Positions 18,701 through 27,748 of a DNA stretch of 64,000 nt are shown piece after piece. Source of the DNA: Polyangium jinanense (GTDB lineage Bacteria > Myxococcota > Polyangia > Polyangiales > Polyangiaceae). The position numbers and the translations under genes were made by a program. A model generated the notes under the pieces. The model ran no database searches, was not told where the DNA came from, and saw nothing but the letters and a program-made list of their open reading frames with translations. Position 1 is the first letter of the stretch; each line of letters starts with the position of its first letter. The stretch covers positions 138,319 to 202,318 of the forward strand of contig NZ_JAGTJJ010000013.1 of the NCBI RefSeq assembly GCF_028435365.1, written 5' to 3'.

Positions 18701-19909
18701 TCAGCCCCCGCCACGGGCGGCCGTGGCGGCCGCGCGGATGGCCTCGATTCCTCCCTCGATGTCGCCCTCCGAGCAGGCGTACGAGAACCGCACATAGCCC
18801 GGCGCGCCGAACGGCGTGCCCGCCACGCTCGCGACGTGCGCCTCTTCGAGCAGCCACATCGCGACGTCGAGGTCGGTCTGGATCGTGCCGTTCTTGTACG
18901 GGATGCCGTAGAGGCCCCGAACGTCGGCGAACGCGTAGAAGGCCCCTTCGGGCATCCTACAGCGCACGCCGGGGAGGCTGCGGAGGCCCTCGACCATACG
19001 ATCACGGCGCTTCGCGAAGGCATCCCGCATCTCGCGCACGGCGTCCTGCGGGCCCGAGAGCGCGGCGGCGGCCGCGACCTGCGCCACGGCCGTCGCGTTC
19101 GTCGTGCTCTGGCTCTGCACGACGTCGAGCACCTTCGAGAGCTCGGGCGGCGTGATGCTCCAGCCGATGCGCCATCCGGTCATCGCGTACGTCTTGCTCA
19201 CGCCGGAGATGATGATCGTACGGCTCCGTAGATCCTCTGCCATCGCGGGCACCGACACGTGTCGGAAGCCGTCGTAGGTGAGGTCGGCGTAGATCTCGTC
19301 GACGACGAGCCAGAGGTCGTGGCGGCGCACGACGTCGAGCAGCGCGCGCAGATCCGACTCGGCGTAAGCCGAGCCCGTGGGGTTCGATGGCGTGCAGAGG
19401 ATGATGGCCTTCGTGCGCTCGGTGATCGCGCGCTCGAGCGACGCCGCATCCATGCGGAAGCCCTGATCCTCGCGCGTCTCGACGATCACGGGCGTCGCGC
19501 CGACGATGCGCACCTGCTCGGGGTAACTCACCCAGTACGGCGCGGGGATCACGACTTCGTCGCCGGGCTCGTAGAGGCCGAGGGCCACGTTGAAGAGCGC
19601 GTGCTTCGCGCCGCATGACACCGTGATCTCGTTCGGCGCGGGGCGGTAGCCGCGGTCGCGCTCGGTCGCGGCGCAGATGGCGGCCTTGAGCTCGGGCGTG
19701 CCGGTGACGGCCGTGTAATGCGAGACGCCCTTGTCGATGGCGGCCTTCGCGGCGTCGAGCACGTGGCGAGGCGGCTCGAAGTCCGGCTCACCGACGCTGA
19801 AGGGGTAGACCTTGTGGCCCTGGCTGCGCAGGCGAGCGGCCTGAGCGGCCATCGCGAGCGTGGCGCTCGGGGCCACGGCGGAGAGACGATCAGCGAGCTT
19901 ACGAGGCAT
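18701..19909 (-). CDS. PLP-dependent aminotransferase (AspAT class I, subgroup Ib)
   Basis: 402 residues; a cytoplasmic fold-type I aminotransferase, probably aspartate or aspartate/prephenate aminotransferase. Visible signatures are VTGTPELKAAI, CGAKHALFN (cofactor phosphate region), PAPYWVSYPEQV, NPTG near 176, DEIYADL near 204 and the Schiff-base lysine at about 239 in SGVSKTYAMTGWRIGW. The length matches thermophilic-type AspAT. The start ATG at 19909 gives a clean MPRKLADRLS N-terminus. It is 23 bp downstream of the flavin-barrel/GNAT gene on the same strand, so the two may be co-transcribed. Substrate choice between Asp and prephenate cannot be settled from sequence alone. Confidence 0.92.
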   Translation of the reverse strand: MPRKLADRLSAVAPSATLAMAAQAARLRSQGHKVYPFSVGEPDFEPPRHVLDAAKAAIDKGVSHYTAVTGTPELKAAICAATERDRGYRPAPNEITVSCGAKHALFNVALGLYEPGDEVVIPAPYWVSYPEQVRIVGATPVIVETREDQGFRMDAASLERAITERTKAIILCTPSNPTGSAYAESDLRALLDVVRRHDLWLVVDEIYADLTYDGFRHVSVPAMAEDLRSRTIIISGVSKTYAMTGWRIGWSITPPELSKVLDVVQSQSTTNATAVAQVAAAAALSGPQDAVREMRDAFAKRRDRMVEGLRSLPGVRCRMPEGAFYAFADVRGLYGIPYKNGTIQTDLDVAMWLLEEAHVASVAGTPFGAPGYVRFSYACSEGDIEGGIEAIRAAATAARGGG

Positions 19910-19932
19910 CTCTAGAGATCCTTCTCACTGCA

Positions 19933-21039
19933 CTACGTGCCTTTCTCCGCCGACGCAAGCGGACAGACGGCCTCTCCGTTCGCTGCCGTTCGCCCGAGGA
20001 TCATCTCGTGGACCTCCCGCCCATCCGTCCGGTGCACGTGCCGCGTCCGGAAGCCAAACGGCTCGTAGAGCTTCATGGCATCCCGCGTGCGCAAGAGCAC
20101 CGTCTCCGCGCCGCGCACCGCTGGATGGTCGAGCAAGAGTCGCATGAGCGCGCGGCCGAGCCCGCGGCCTCGCCACGCGTTCGCGACGATCACGTCGTAG
20201 ATCCAGGCGCGCCGCGCGCCGTCCGCGATGGCGCGCGCCGTCCCTACGAGCGTGCCCGATCGATCCCGCGCGCCGACCCAGGCAGACGAACCAAGCAGGC
20301 TTTTTCGAATGCGATCGGGCGGCGTGCCTTCGCACCAGTACGTGCCGACGAGCAGCGCCGTCGCCTCGTCGGCGTCCGCTTCCCCCATCGCACACACGAG
20401 CGTCGTGTCCGCGGGCGCTTCGAGGAAGGACGGCACCGCCGCGGACGGGTTCGCCGCGCGCACGAGATCGATCGCTGCCACATCACCCGGCGCGCCGCGC
20501 GCCCAGAGCAGATCGAGGATACGACCGACCTCCGCGGGCGTGCGGTTTTGCCCGAGCTTCGCTTTGCCATCGAGTCGTTCGAGCGAGACGCCGAGCACGA
20601 GCACGCCCGCGACGGCCTTCTTGTAGAGCGGATGCTCGGCGTCGATCGGCACGTACCCGCCTTCGGGCTGGTGCTTCTTCATGAGCGCCGTGAGCATGGC
20701 GGCCTTCAGGTACGGCGCCTCGATGCGCTCGACCGTCCCGTGCACCTGCACGCTCCGGTAGAGCGTGGTGGCCGGACATGCGCGCTCCGGATCGACGAAG
20801 TAGCTCGGGATCGAGGCGACGATCTCTTCCGCCGAGACCACGGCGCGCCGGCCGATGACGTCCATCTTCTCGCCCACGGGCGCGCCGTGAAAGAGCACGT
20901 GGTCCCCCACGACGACGCCGTGCACGACGCGCAGCACGGGCTCGCTGTCGTGCGTCGTCGAGCCTAGGTGCACCACGGGCGCGCGCGCGAGGAGCGCGAC
21001 CGCGCTCGCACGATCCATCCGGAAGATCTCCCTACGCAT
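19933..21039 (-). CDS. flavin-binding split-barrel (PNPOx-like) fused to GNAT acetyltransferase
   Basis: 368 residues from ATG 21039; another ATG lies at 21018 and a TTG at 21072. Residues 1-190 resemble the pyridoxamine-phosphate-oxidase-like FMN-binding split-barrel family (HLGSTTHDSEPVLRVVHGVV, KAKLGQNRTPAEV). Residues about 215-355 are a GNAT acetyltransferase with the acetyl-CoA loop RGRGLGRAL and the terminal LYEPFGFR. Both domains look complete, so this is a true fusion and not two joined fragments. It is divergent from a MocR/PdxR regulator 69 bp away, which often controls vitamin-B6-related genes. Regulation by that neighbour is likely; the substrate is unknown. Confidence 0.85.
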   Translation of the reverse strand: MRREIFRMDRASAVALLARAPVVHLGSTTHDSEPVLRVVHGVVVGDHVLFHGAPVGEKMDVIGRRAVVSAEEIVASIPSYFVDPERACPATTLYRSVQVHGTVERIEAPYLKAAMLTALMKKHQPEGGYVPIDAEHPLYKKAVAGVLVLGVSLERLDGKAKLGQNRTPAEVGRILDLLWARGAPGDVAAIDLVRAANPSAAVPSFLEAPADTTLVCAMGEADADEATALLVGTYWCEGTPPDRIRKSLLGSSAWVGARDRSGTLVGTARAIADGARRAWIYDVIVANAWRGRGLGRALMRLLLDHPAVRGAETVLLRTRDAMKLYEPFGFRTRHVHRTDGREVHEMILGRTAANGEAVCPLASAEKGT

Positions 21040-21075
21040 GGCCGGAAGGTGAGCCGGAGCTGGTACCCTCAAAAG

Positions 21076-21105
21076 GACCAGTGTCCAAAAATCGGGTAGA
21101 CCAGT
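21076..21105. promoter_or_regulatory. candidate MocR operator: direct repeat GACCAGT
   Basis: Two copies of GACCAGT (21076-21082 and 21099-21105), 23 bp apart and in the same orientation, lie in the 69-bp divergent gap. The first copy is also part of a perfect 12-bp palindrome (GGAC-CAGT-GTCC, 21075-21086). MocR/GabR-type regulators typically bind direct repeats, so this is a good operator candidate. The second copy ends 3 bp before the regulator's GTG. Confidence 0.5.
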
Positions 21106-21108
21106 TGG

Positions 21109-22599
21109 GTGCGCGAATATCCCTTCGAGCTAGCCCTGGATCCCTCCCCCGACGTCCCGCTCTTCGTGCGGATCACGCGCGCCCTGATCGAGGACATCCG
21201 CCGCGGCAGGCTCCGGCCCGGCGCTGCGCTCCCCGGCAGCCGCGCGCTCGCGCGATCGCTTGGCGTCCATCGCAACACCGTCGTCGCGGCGTACCGCGAT
21301 CTCGCCGCGCAAGGCTGGGTCGAGACCCGCAACGCGACGATGACCTACGTCTCCACCACGATGCCCGACGTCCCGCGGCGCCGCGCCTCACCCACCACGC
21401 CCGGCACGATCGCGGCGCGCGCGGGCTTCGATCTGCCGGCGCGTGTCTCCGCGGCCGGCTGGGCACACGAGGTACCGCCGGGCGCGATCGTCTTCTCCGG
21501 GGGCATGCCGGATCTGCGGCTCTTGCCCACGGAGATTCTCGCGCGCGCGTACCGGCGCGTGCTGCGCAGCTCAGCGCGGCGGCTCTTCGAGTACGGCGAT
21601 GCGCGCGGGGACGAGCGTCTTCGCGCAGCGCTCGCGGACATGCTCGCGGCCGTGCGAGGCCTCGGCGCATCGGCGGAGGACGTGCTGGTCACGCGTGGCA
21701 GCCAGATGGCGCTCGATCTCTGCGCGCGCGCGCTACTCCGGCCCGGTGACGTCGTCGCGGTGGAGGCGCTCGGATACCGCCCCGCATGGGAAGCGCTCGC
21801 GCAGACGGGCGCGCGCCTCGTGCCGCTCCCCGTCGACACCGATGGCCTCTCGGTCGACGCACTCGCCGCGCTCGTCGCCCGCGAGCCCGTGCGCGCCGTC
21901 TACGTCACGCCGCACCACCAGTACCCGTCGACGGCTTTGCTCTCGCCTGCGCGCCGCATCCGCCTCCTCGACCTCGCGCGCGCGCACCGCATCGCGATCC
22001 TCGAAGACGACTACGATCACGAGTTCCACTACGACGGCCGCCCGGTCTTGCCGCTCGCGAGCGCCGATCGAGCGGGCGTGGTCGTCTACATCGGCACGCT
22101 GTCCAAAATCCTCGCGCCGGGCCTGCGCATCGGCTTCGTCGTCGCCCCCGCGCCGCTCGTGGGGCGCCTCGCCGCGATCCGCACATTCGTCGATCGACAG
22201 GGCGATCTCGCGCTCGAACGCGCCGTGGCGGAGCTGCTCGAAGACGGCGAGGTGCAGCGCCACGCGCGTCGCATGCGCCGCATCTACCAGGCGCGGCGCG
22301 ACGTCCTCACGGAGGCGCTACGGAAACACCTCGGCGATGCCGTCGAGCTCGCCCCGCCGCCTGGCGGCATGGCCATGTGGGTCCGCGTCGCGCCGGGGCT
22401 CGACGTCGACACCTGGGCCGCGCGCGCCCTCGATCGTGGCGTCGTGATTCACCCGGCGCGAAGGTTCGCCTTCGACGGCCGCTCGCGCCCCTTCTTCCGG
22501 GCCGGCTTCGCTGCGCTCGACGAACGTGAGATCCACGAAGGCGCCACGCGCCTCCGCGCGGCCTTGCCCACGAAGGGCGCCACGCGGGCCGCTTCATGA
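21109..22599 (+). CDS. MocR/PdxR-type transcription regulator (GntR HTH + aminotransferase domain)
   Basis: 496 residues. Residues 1-80 are a GntR-type winged helix (LFVRITRALIEDIRRGRL, LARSLGVHRNTVVAAYRDL). Residues about 110-490 are a class-I aminotransferase-like domain with TPHHQYPST, EDDYDHEF and the PLP lysine Lys333 in GTLSKILAPGLRIGF. Proteins of this group sense PLP or an amino acid through the aminotransferase domain and usually act on a divergent gene, here the flavin-barrel/GNAT fusion. The GTG start is fixed by the HTH and by the overlapping operator candidate. Confidence 0.92.
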   Translation: MREYPFELALDPSPDVPLFVRITRALIEDIRRGRLRPGAALPGSRALARSLGVHRNTVVAAYRDLAAQGWVETRNATMTYVSTTMPDVPRRRASPTTPGTIAARAGFDLPARVSAAGWAHEVPPGAIVFSGGMPDLRLLPTEILARAYRRVLRSSARRLFEYGDARGDERLRAALADMLAAVRGLGASAEDVLVTRGSQMALDLCARALLRPGDVVAVEALGYRPAWEALAQTGARLVPLPVDTDGLSVDALAALVAREPVRAVYVTPHHQYPSTALLSPARRIRLLDLARAHRIAILEDDYDHEFHYDGRPVLPLASADRAGVVVYIGTLSKILAPGLRIGFVVAPAPLVGRLAAIRTFVDRQGDLALERAVAELLEDGEVQRHARRMRRIYQARRDVLTEALRKHLGDAVELAPPPGGMAMWVRVAPGLDVDTWAARALDRGVVIHPARRFAFDGRSRPFFRAGFAALDEREIHEGATRLRAALPTKGATRAAS

Positions 22600-22603
22600 A
22601 GCG
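22590..22603. terminator. palindrome between convergent genes
   Basis: A 14-bp perfect palindrome (centre CATG) overlaps the stop codon of the MocR gene and is followed on the plus strand by the T-rich CTTATTTACTTG. The mlaD stop is 6 bp further on. A weak bidirectional terminator is possible; the stem is only 5 bp if a 4-nt loop forms. Confidence 0.3.
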
Positions 22604-22608
22604 CTTAT

Positions 22609-23733
22609 TTACTTGTTCTGCGCCGCCGACTCTTCTTTGCCCGGCGTCACCTCGACACCCGGCTTCTTCTCGTCGTGCTTGATCGAGTACCGCACGAGCG
22701 CGCGAAGAATGTCGTTGCGGCTCACGTTGCCGACGATCGCTTTGACGTCCTCGTAAATCGAGGGATCGACGAGCAGCGCGCCCACAGTGCCCTTGCCCTT
22801 GCGCACGTCGGCAACGATGGCCCGCAGATCCGCTGTCATCGCCGTGACGTTGGCCAGGGCCTCGGCGCCGTTGCCCTTGCCACCGTAAAGGACGTCATGG
22901 GCAAAACTGTCGCTCTCGCGGATGCCCTTCAGCGTGCTCGCGACCTCGCCCGCCGCCGCGCCGAACTGCGCGATCTCCTTCTGCGGGCCGTCGCCGTAGA
23001 TCACCTCGTGCGCGAAGCCGGGCCCCGACTTCACGCGCGTCACCACACCGCGCACCTCGGCCAGCGTGAGCGCGAGCTCCGAGGCCGCTCGGTCGAGGTT
23101 CTGCAGCGTGCGCGAGATCCGCTCGGCTTCCTCTTTGTCCGTCAGCAGCTTCTTCGGGTACCCCTCGCCCTCGGCCACGTCCTTGAGCAGCTTGTTCATC
23201 GACGACACGCTGCCGCGCAGATCCTGGTGCAGCCGTTCGTCAGCGAGGCTCTCGCTCATCTTCGAGATGTTGCCGAGCGCCGCGTCGGCCTTCGACGTCA
23301 TGCCCTGCGCGATGCCCATCAGATCCGTGGGCTCCTCGCTCGAGATCTCTCCGCCCGGCGGCACGGCCTCCGGCGACTTGCCCTTCGAGATCTCGATCAT
23401 TTTGTCGCCGAGCAGGCCCTTCGCCGCGACGCGCGCGATGCTGTCCTTGCGGATGCGCTCCGCTTCGGCCTTCACGACGTCGAGCTCGACGTAAACGACG
23501 GCCTCGGCCTGACCTGGCCGGTAGCCGACCTTTTTCACGTTGCCGATGTCGATGCCGCCCATGCGCACCGGCGCGCCGGGCTTGAGGCCCTGCACATCGG
23601 AAAACGTCGTCGTGAACTTCACCGACGAGCTGAAGAAGCGCCGCTCATCGCCGATCAAGAAGATCACGAGCGCGGAGAAGAGCAGCCCCGCCAGCACGAA
23701 GAGCCCGACCTTGACGTCGCGCGACCTGTTCAT
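22609..23733 (-). CDS. mlaD: MCE-family lipid-transport protein MlaD
   Basis: 374 residues from ATG 23733, which has a strong GGGGGAG ribosome site. An alternative GTG at 23772 would overlap the mlaF stop. A single N-terminal membrane helix (about residues 8-28, VGLFVLAGLLFSALVIFLIG) is followed by the MCE domain (TTFSDVQGLKPGAPVRMGGIDIGNV) and a long helical C-terminal region with repeated TADLRAIV-like helices. The protein is predicted to form a periplasmic ring that shuttles phospholipids with the MlaF ATPase. The usual permease MlaE is not next to it. The extended tail is longer than in E. coli MlaD and typical of larger MCE proteins. Confidence 0.9.
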   Translation of the reverse strand: MNRSRDVKVGLFVLAGLLFSALVIFLIGDERRFFSSSVKFTTTFSDVQGLKPGAPVRMGGIDIGNVKKVGYRPGQAEAVVYVELDVVKAEAERIRKDSIARVAAKGLLGDKMIEISKGKSPEAVPPGGEISSEEPTDLMGIAQGMTSKADAALGNISKMSESLADERLHQDLRGSVSSMNKLLKDVAEGEGYPKKLLTDKEEAERISRTLQNLDRAASELALTLAEVRGVVTRVKSGPGFAHEVIYGDGPQKEIAQFGAAAGEVASTLKGIRESDSFAHDVLYGGKGNGAEALANVTAMTADLRAIVADVRKGKGTVGALLVDPSIYEDVKAIVGNVSRNDILRALVRYSIKHDEKKPGVEVTPGKEESAAQNK

Positions 23734-23768
23734 CTGCTCCCCCATATTGCGCGAAGACGCGCCCGTCG

Positions 23769-24554
23769 TCACGCACGGAGGAGCGTCTCGACGTCCTCGT
23801 TGACCGGGGCGATGCCGTTGATGAAGTTCTTCACCCGCGGATCCGTCGACCGCTGGAAGTCCTCAACCCGGCCGGACAGGATGATCTCGCCCGCCTGCAC
23901 CATGGCCATGCGGTCGGAAATCGTGAACGCGCTCTTCATGTCGTGCGTCACCACGATGCTCGTCACGTCCAGCGCCTTCTTGAGCCCACGAATCAGGTGG
24001 TTGATGCGCTCGGTGTTGATCGGGTCGAGGCCGGTCGTCGGTTCGTCGTAGAGCAAAACCTCGGGCTGGACCGCGATCGCCCGCGCGAGCCCGACGCGCT
24101 TCTTCATGCCGCCCGAGAGATCCGAGGGCCGCATCGCCTCGATACCCGGCAAACCCACGAGCGAGAGCGCCCAGTCGACACGCTCGGCGATCTGCGACTC
24201 GGTCATCTCGTCGCGATAGTGCTCGTGCAGCCCGTACGCGACGTTTTCGCCCACGGAGATCGAGTCGAAGAGCGCCGCGCCCTGGAAGAGCATCGCGATC
24301 CGACGACGAATGAGGCGCGCCTTCGCCTCTTTCATCTGCGTGATGTCCTCGCCGTGGAACGTGATCGACCCGCCGTCGGCTTCGAGCAGGCGGATCAAGA
24401 GCTTCAGCATCACGCTCTTGCCCACGCCCGATCCGCCGATGACGGTGAGCGTCTCGCCCGGGAAAACCTCGAGGTTCAGGCCACGATAGATGACCTTCGG
24501 GCCGAACGCCTTGCGTACGTCGCGGAACCGGATGATCGGCTCGCTCACGGTCAT
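23769..24554 (-). CDS. mlaF: ABC-transporter ATPase MlaF
   Basis: 261-residue ATPase of the Mla/MCE lipid transporter. It shows Walker A GGSGVGKS, the signature LSGGMKKRVGLARA and Walker B LLYDEPTTGLDP, plus the H-loop THDMKSAF. The ATG at 24554 follows an upstream GGAGGGA ribosome site, 5 bp after the recJ stop, so it is co-transcribed with recJ. mlaD follows downstream. No mlaE permease gene is present in this cluster, so the membrane partner must be encoded elsewhere. Confidence 0.94.
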   Translation of the reverse strand: MTVSEPIIRFRDVRKAFGPKVIYRGLNLEVFPGETLTVIGGSGVGKSVMLKLLIRLLEADGGSITFHGEDITQMKEAKARLIRRRIAMLFQGAALFDSISVGENVAYGLHEHYRDEMTESQIAERVDWALSLVGLPGIEAMRPSDLSGGMKKRVGLARAIAVQPEVLLYDEPTTGLDPINTERINHLIRGLKKALDVTSIVVTHDMKSAFTISDRMAMVQAGEIILSGRVEDFQRSTDPRVKNFINGIAPVNEDVETLLRA

Positions 24555-24559
24555 CCCTC

Positions 24560-26374
24560 CTAGCTCGCTCGCTCCACGCGATCGATGCGAATCTCGACCG
24601 CGCTGCCGCCCCGGAACGTGTCGCGCCGGAGCCGGCCCACGATGTCCACACGCCCGCCCGCGAGGCCCTGCGAAAGGCTCCCGAGCTCGTACCCGAAGGC
24701 GCCGATCACGTGCCGCTTGAGCGCGATCTCGAGCTTCAAGTGGCCCTTGATGATGCGCGAGACGCGCACCGGCGCCCCACGCACGAGCACACGCGGCGCG
24801 CGGTTGCCCTGCCCGCAAGGCTCGAGCCGCTCGAGATCACGCGCCACCACGGCCGGCTCGTCCCGATCGTCGAGGCGAACGTCCGCCTCGCCTTCGAGCG
24901 ACCCGAAGTTCACCGCGCCAAGCGCGATCGCCGCGTCGCACCAGAGCGCGCGCAGCGCCTCGACCCGATCCGCCCGCACTTCGACGCCCGCCGCGGCCTG
25001 ATGCCCGCCGAACCCGACGAGCCCAGCGCGCGAGAGCACGAGCGCGTCGTGCAGCGGAAACCCCATCGGCCCGCGCACCGATCCGCGGCCCGATCCACCG
25101 TCGAGCGCCACGACAATCGTGGGCTTGCCGTACTTCGACGCCACACGGCCCGCCACGATCCCCACGATCCCTGGATGCCACCCCTCGCGCGCGAGCACGA
25201 TGGCCGGCTCCTTCGCCCACCCGTTCGCCTCGATCTCGCGCAGGGCCTGCCCGATCATCTCCTCCTGGATCGCGCGCCGCTGCGCCGTGAGCTGCTCGAT
25301 CGTCGCCGCGATCCCAGCCGCGCGCATGCTGTCCCGTTCGAGCAGAAGCGCGAGCGAGAGGTCCGGATCTTGGAGCCGGCCCGGCGCGTTGAGGCGCGGC
25401 GCGATGCGGAACGCGATGTCGTCAGCGCTCACGCCATGCCCGAGATCCAGCCGCGCGAGCTCGGCCAGAGCCCGGAGGCCCGGACGCGTGCCTTGGCTGA
25501 GCACCGCGAGTCCCGCCCGCACGAGCGCGCGGTTGTCGCCGACGAGCGGCGCGACATCGGCCACGGTCCCGATCGCCACGAGATCGAGCCACTGCCGCAT
25601 GTCGAGGTTCGCGCCGAGCGCCCGACGCACCGCCGCGCCGAGCGAGAGCGCGAGCCCGCACGACGCGAGCCCCTTGAACGGAAAGCCGCACTCGGGCCGA
25701 TGCGGATTCAAGAACGCAATCGCGGGCAAGGGCTCCGCGGGCACGAGGTGATGATCGATCACGAGCGTCTCGATGCCGTGGCGTTGCGCCGTCGCGAGCC
25801 GCTCGTGATCACTCGATCCGCAGTCGCACGTGACGAGCAGCGTCGCGCCCGTCTTCCGCACGCGCTCGAGCGCTTTCGCGTTGAAGCCGTAGCTGCCGTC
25901 CTTGCGCGTCGCGAGCAGCGGCACGACATCGCCGCCGAGCGCGCGCAGCACCTCGGTCACGATCGCGCACGACGTGATCCCATCGCAGTCGTAATCACCG
26001 AACACCGCGACCTTTTCGCGCGCGCGGATCGCCCGCGCGAGGCGGTCGGCGCTGAGCTCGCGATCGGCCATCGCGTCGGGCGGCGTGAGGTGGGCGAGGC
26101 GCGGATCGAGGAAGAGGCGCGTCTCGGCGTCGGCGCGGCGACCGGCGCGGAACAAGGCGTCGGCGACCGTGATCGAGAGCCCGAGCGCCCGCGAAAGCTC
26201 CAGCGCCTCGACGGACGCCGCGCCCGGATCACGGATCGCGCCCTCGCGCCCCGGGTTCGCTGTGGTGGACGGAAGGAGAAGGCTCCGAGCCTCGGGATCC
26301 GTCGCCTGTACCCACGCGGCCTCGCTCAACATCCGTGGGGCCCACGCGTAGCGCAGCCCTCGTCCGGAGTCCAT
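24560..26374 (-). CDS. recJ: single-strand DNA exonuclease RecJ
   Basis: 604 residues; 5'-to-3' exonuclease for recombination and mismatch repair. DHH-family motifs are clear: DYDCDG (manganese site), CDCGSSD, the DHH motif in VIDHHLVP, and the DHHA1 motif GFGGHQAAAG. The N-terminal 40 residues are not conserved in the family as far as I can judge; an ATG 14 codons downstream is a possible alternative start. It begins 51 bp after a strong terminator for secF, so it heads its own transcript with mlaF and mlaD. Confidence 0.95.
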   Translation of the reverse strand: MDSGRGLRYAWAPRMLSEAAWVQATDPEARSLLLPSTTANPGREGAIRDPGAASVEALELSRALGLSITVADALFRAGRRADAETRLFLDPRLAHLTPPDAMADRELSADRLARAIRAREKVAVFGDYDCDGITSCAIVTEVLRALGGDVVPLLATRKDGSYGFNAKALERVRKTGATLLVTCDCGSSDHERLATAQRHGIETLVIDHHLVPAEPLPAIAFLNPHRPECGFPFKGLASCGLALSLGAAVRRALGANLDMRQWLDLVAIGTVADVAPLVGDNRALVRAGLAVLSQGTRPGLRALAELARLDLGHGVSADDIAFRIAPRLNAPGRLQDPDLSLALLLERDSMRAAGIAATIEQLTAQRRAIQEEMIGQALREIEANGWAKEPAIVLAREGWHPGIVGIVAGRVASKYGKPTIVVALDGGSGRGSVRGPMGFPLHDALVLSRAGLVGFGGHQAAAGVEVRADRVEALRALWCDAAIALGAVNFGSLEGEADVRLDDRDEPAVVARDLERLEPCGQGNRAPRVLVRGAPVRVSRIIKGHLKLEIALKRHVIGAFGYELGSLSQGLAGGRVDIVGRLRRDTFRGGSAVEIRIDRVERAS

Positions 26375-26414
26375 GCCGGTCGGAAAACCTTCCTTTTTGG
26401 CGCGTTGGTTCCTG

Positions 26415-26455
26415 GAAAAACGAAACGCCCCGCGGTGGTGCGCACCGCGGGGCGT
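26415..26455 (-). terminator. intrinsic terminator downstream of secF
   Basis: A perfect 13-bp GC-rich stem (26425-26437 with 26443-26455, 5-nt loop) is followed on the minus strand by TTTCGTTTTT. This is a textbook rho-independent terminator, rare in such GC-rich DNA. It separates secF from recJ-mlaF-mlaD. Confidence 0.9.
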
Positions 26456-26480
26456 CGTGGGCTCTGGGGAGGAGCGAGGT

Positions 26481-27737
26481 TTAGACCACCGCGTCGGCGC
26501 GCTTGACGGCCTTCGTGCGGGTGATCTTCTTCTGCGTCGTCGCCTGGCCGCCGAAGAACTTGCTGTCGATCCACTCGGTGAACGGCGCGGCCACGTAGAT
26601 CGACGAGTACGTGCCGACGAGGATGCCGACGAGCAGGGCGAAGGCGAAGTCCTTGATGACGCCCGTGCCCCACACGAGGAAGCACACCATCGAGAGCGCC
26701 GTCACGCCGGACGTGATGATCGTGCGTCCGAGCATCTCGGAGATCGACAGGTTGATGATCGACGAGAACGACATGTTCCGGTGCTTCGTCAGGTTCTCGC
26801 GGATACGGTCGTACACGACGACCGTGTCCGTGATCGAGTAACCGACGATCGTGAGCATCGCGGCGACCGTGGAGAGCGTGATCTCGCGGTGCGTGATGAT
26901 CATGGCCCCGAGCGCGATGCCGACGTCGTGGACGAGGGCGAGGATGCCGCCGGGCGCGAACCGGAGATCGAACCGGAACGCGATGTAGGCCATGATGAAC
27001 ACGATCGCGATCGCGATGCTGCGGATGGCCGCGTCGCGGAGCTGCGCGCCCGCCTTCGGGCCGATCCACTCGACGCGCAGCGCGCGCTCGGGCACGCGGT
27101 CGGCGCCGAGCTTGCTGCGCAGGCCGTCGAGGAGCTGATCGCCGCGCGACTTGAGCTGCGCCTCGACCTTGTGGTCACGCGTGCTCACGACGACGGGGTT
27201 GTTCTCGCCCGCGCGGAGCTCCACGCCGGGGATGCCCGTGAGCTGTGCCCGTACGGCCGCGAGGTCGGGCTCGACCTCGTACCGCATCGTGACCTTGTCG
27301 CCGCCGGGGCTGAACTTGATCTCGCTGGCGCGCGCGTTCGCGGGGCAGCGCGCCTCGTAGTCCGCGCTCGGCGCCGTGCCCTCGGGCAGCACGCAGAGCT
27401 TCTGGCGGATCGCCTCTTTTTGCTCCTCGCCGAGGGCGCTGACCTCTTGCACGCGGATCAGGTAGCGGTGCGTATCCTCGGCGCCGCTGTCCTTCACGCG
27501 GATGACGTCCGGCGCCTCGAAGCCGAGCGACTCGACGGCCGCGCGGATGTCGCCCGCCTCCGTCGACTTGAGGAAGGCGACCTCGAGCTCCGTGCCGCCC
27601 TTGAAGTCGGTGCCGAGGTGGGGTCCCGGCTTGAAGAACGAGACGATCGAGCCGAGCAGGAGCAGCGCGCTGAGGCCGATGAACAGCCAGCGCTTGCCCA
27701 TGAAGTCGAACTGTCTCCCAGGCTTGATGAATTCCAT
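26481..27737 (-). CDS. secF: protein translocase subunit SecF
   Basis: 418 residues with the ATG at 27737 (MEFIKPGRQFDFMGKRW); the frame extends further upstream without family similarity. Six membrane helices, a large periplasmic loop and the RND-type motifs near MLTIVGYSITDTVVVYDRIREN identify SecF. It works with SecD and YajC, using the proton gradient to complete protein export. The periplasmic domain (about residues 40-215) is larger than in E. coli. It starts 11 bp after the secD stop and is terminated by a strong hairpin 26 bp downstream. Confidence 0.95.
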   Translation of the reverse strand: MEFIKPGRQFDFMGKRWLFIGLSALLLLGSIVSFFKPGPHLGTDFKGGTELEVAFLKSTEAGDIRAAVESLGFEAPDVIRVKDSGAEDTHRYLIRVQEVSALGEEQKEAIRQKLCVLPEGTAPSADYEARCPANARASEIKFSPGGDKVTMRYEVEPDLAAVRAQLTGIPGVELRAGENNPVVVSTRDHKVEAQLKSRGDQLLDGLRSKLGADRVPERALRVEWIGPKAGAQLRDAAIRSIAIAIVFIMAYIAFRFDLRFAPGGILALVHDVGIALGAMIITHREITLSTVAAMLTIVGYSITDTVVVYDRIRENLTKHRNMSFSSIINLSISEMLGRTIITSGVTALSMVCFLVWGTGVIKDFAFALLVGILVGTYSSIYVAAPFTEWIDSKFFGGQATTQKKITRTKAVKRADAVV

Positions 27738-27748
27738 GTGCTGCGCCT

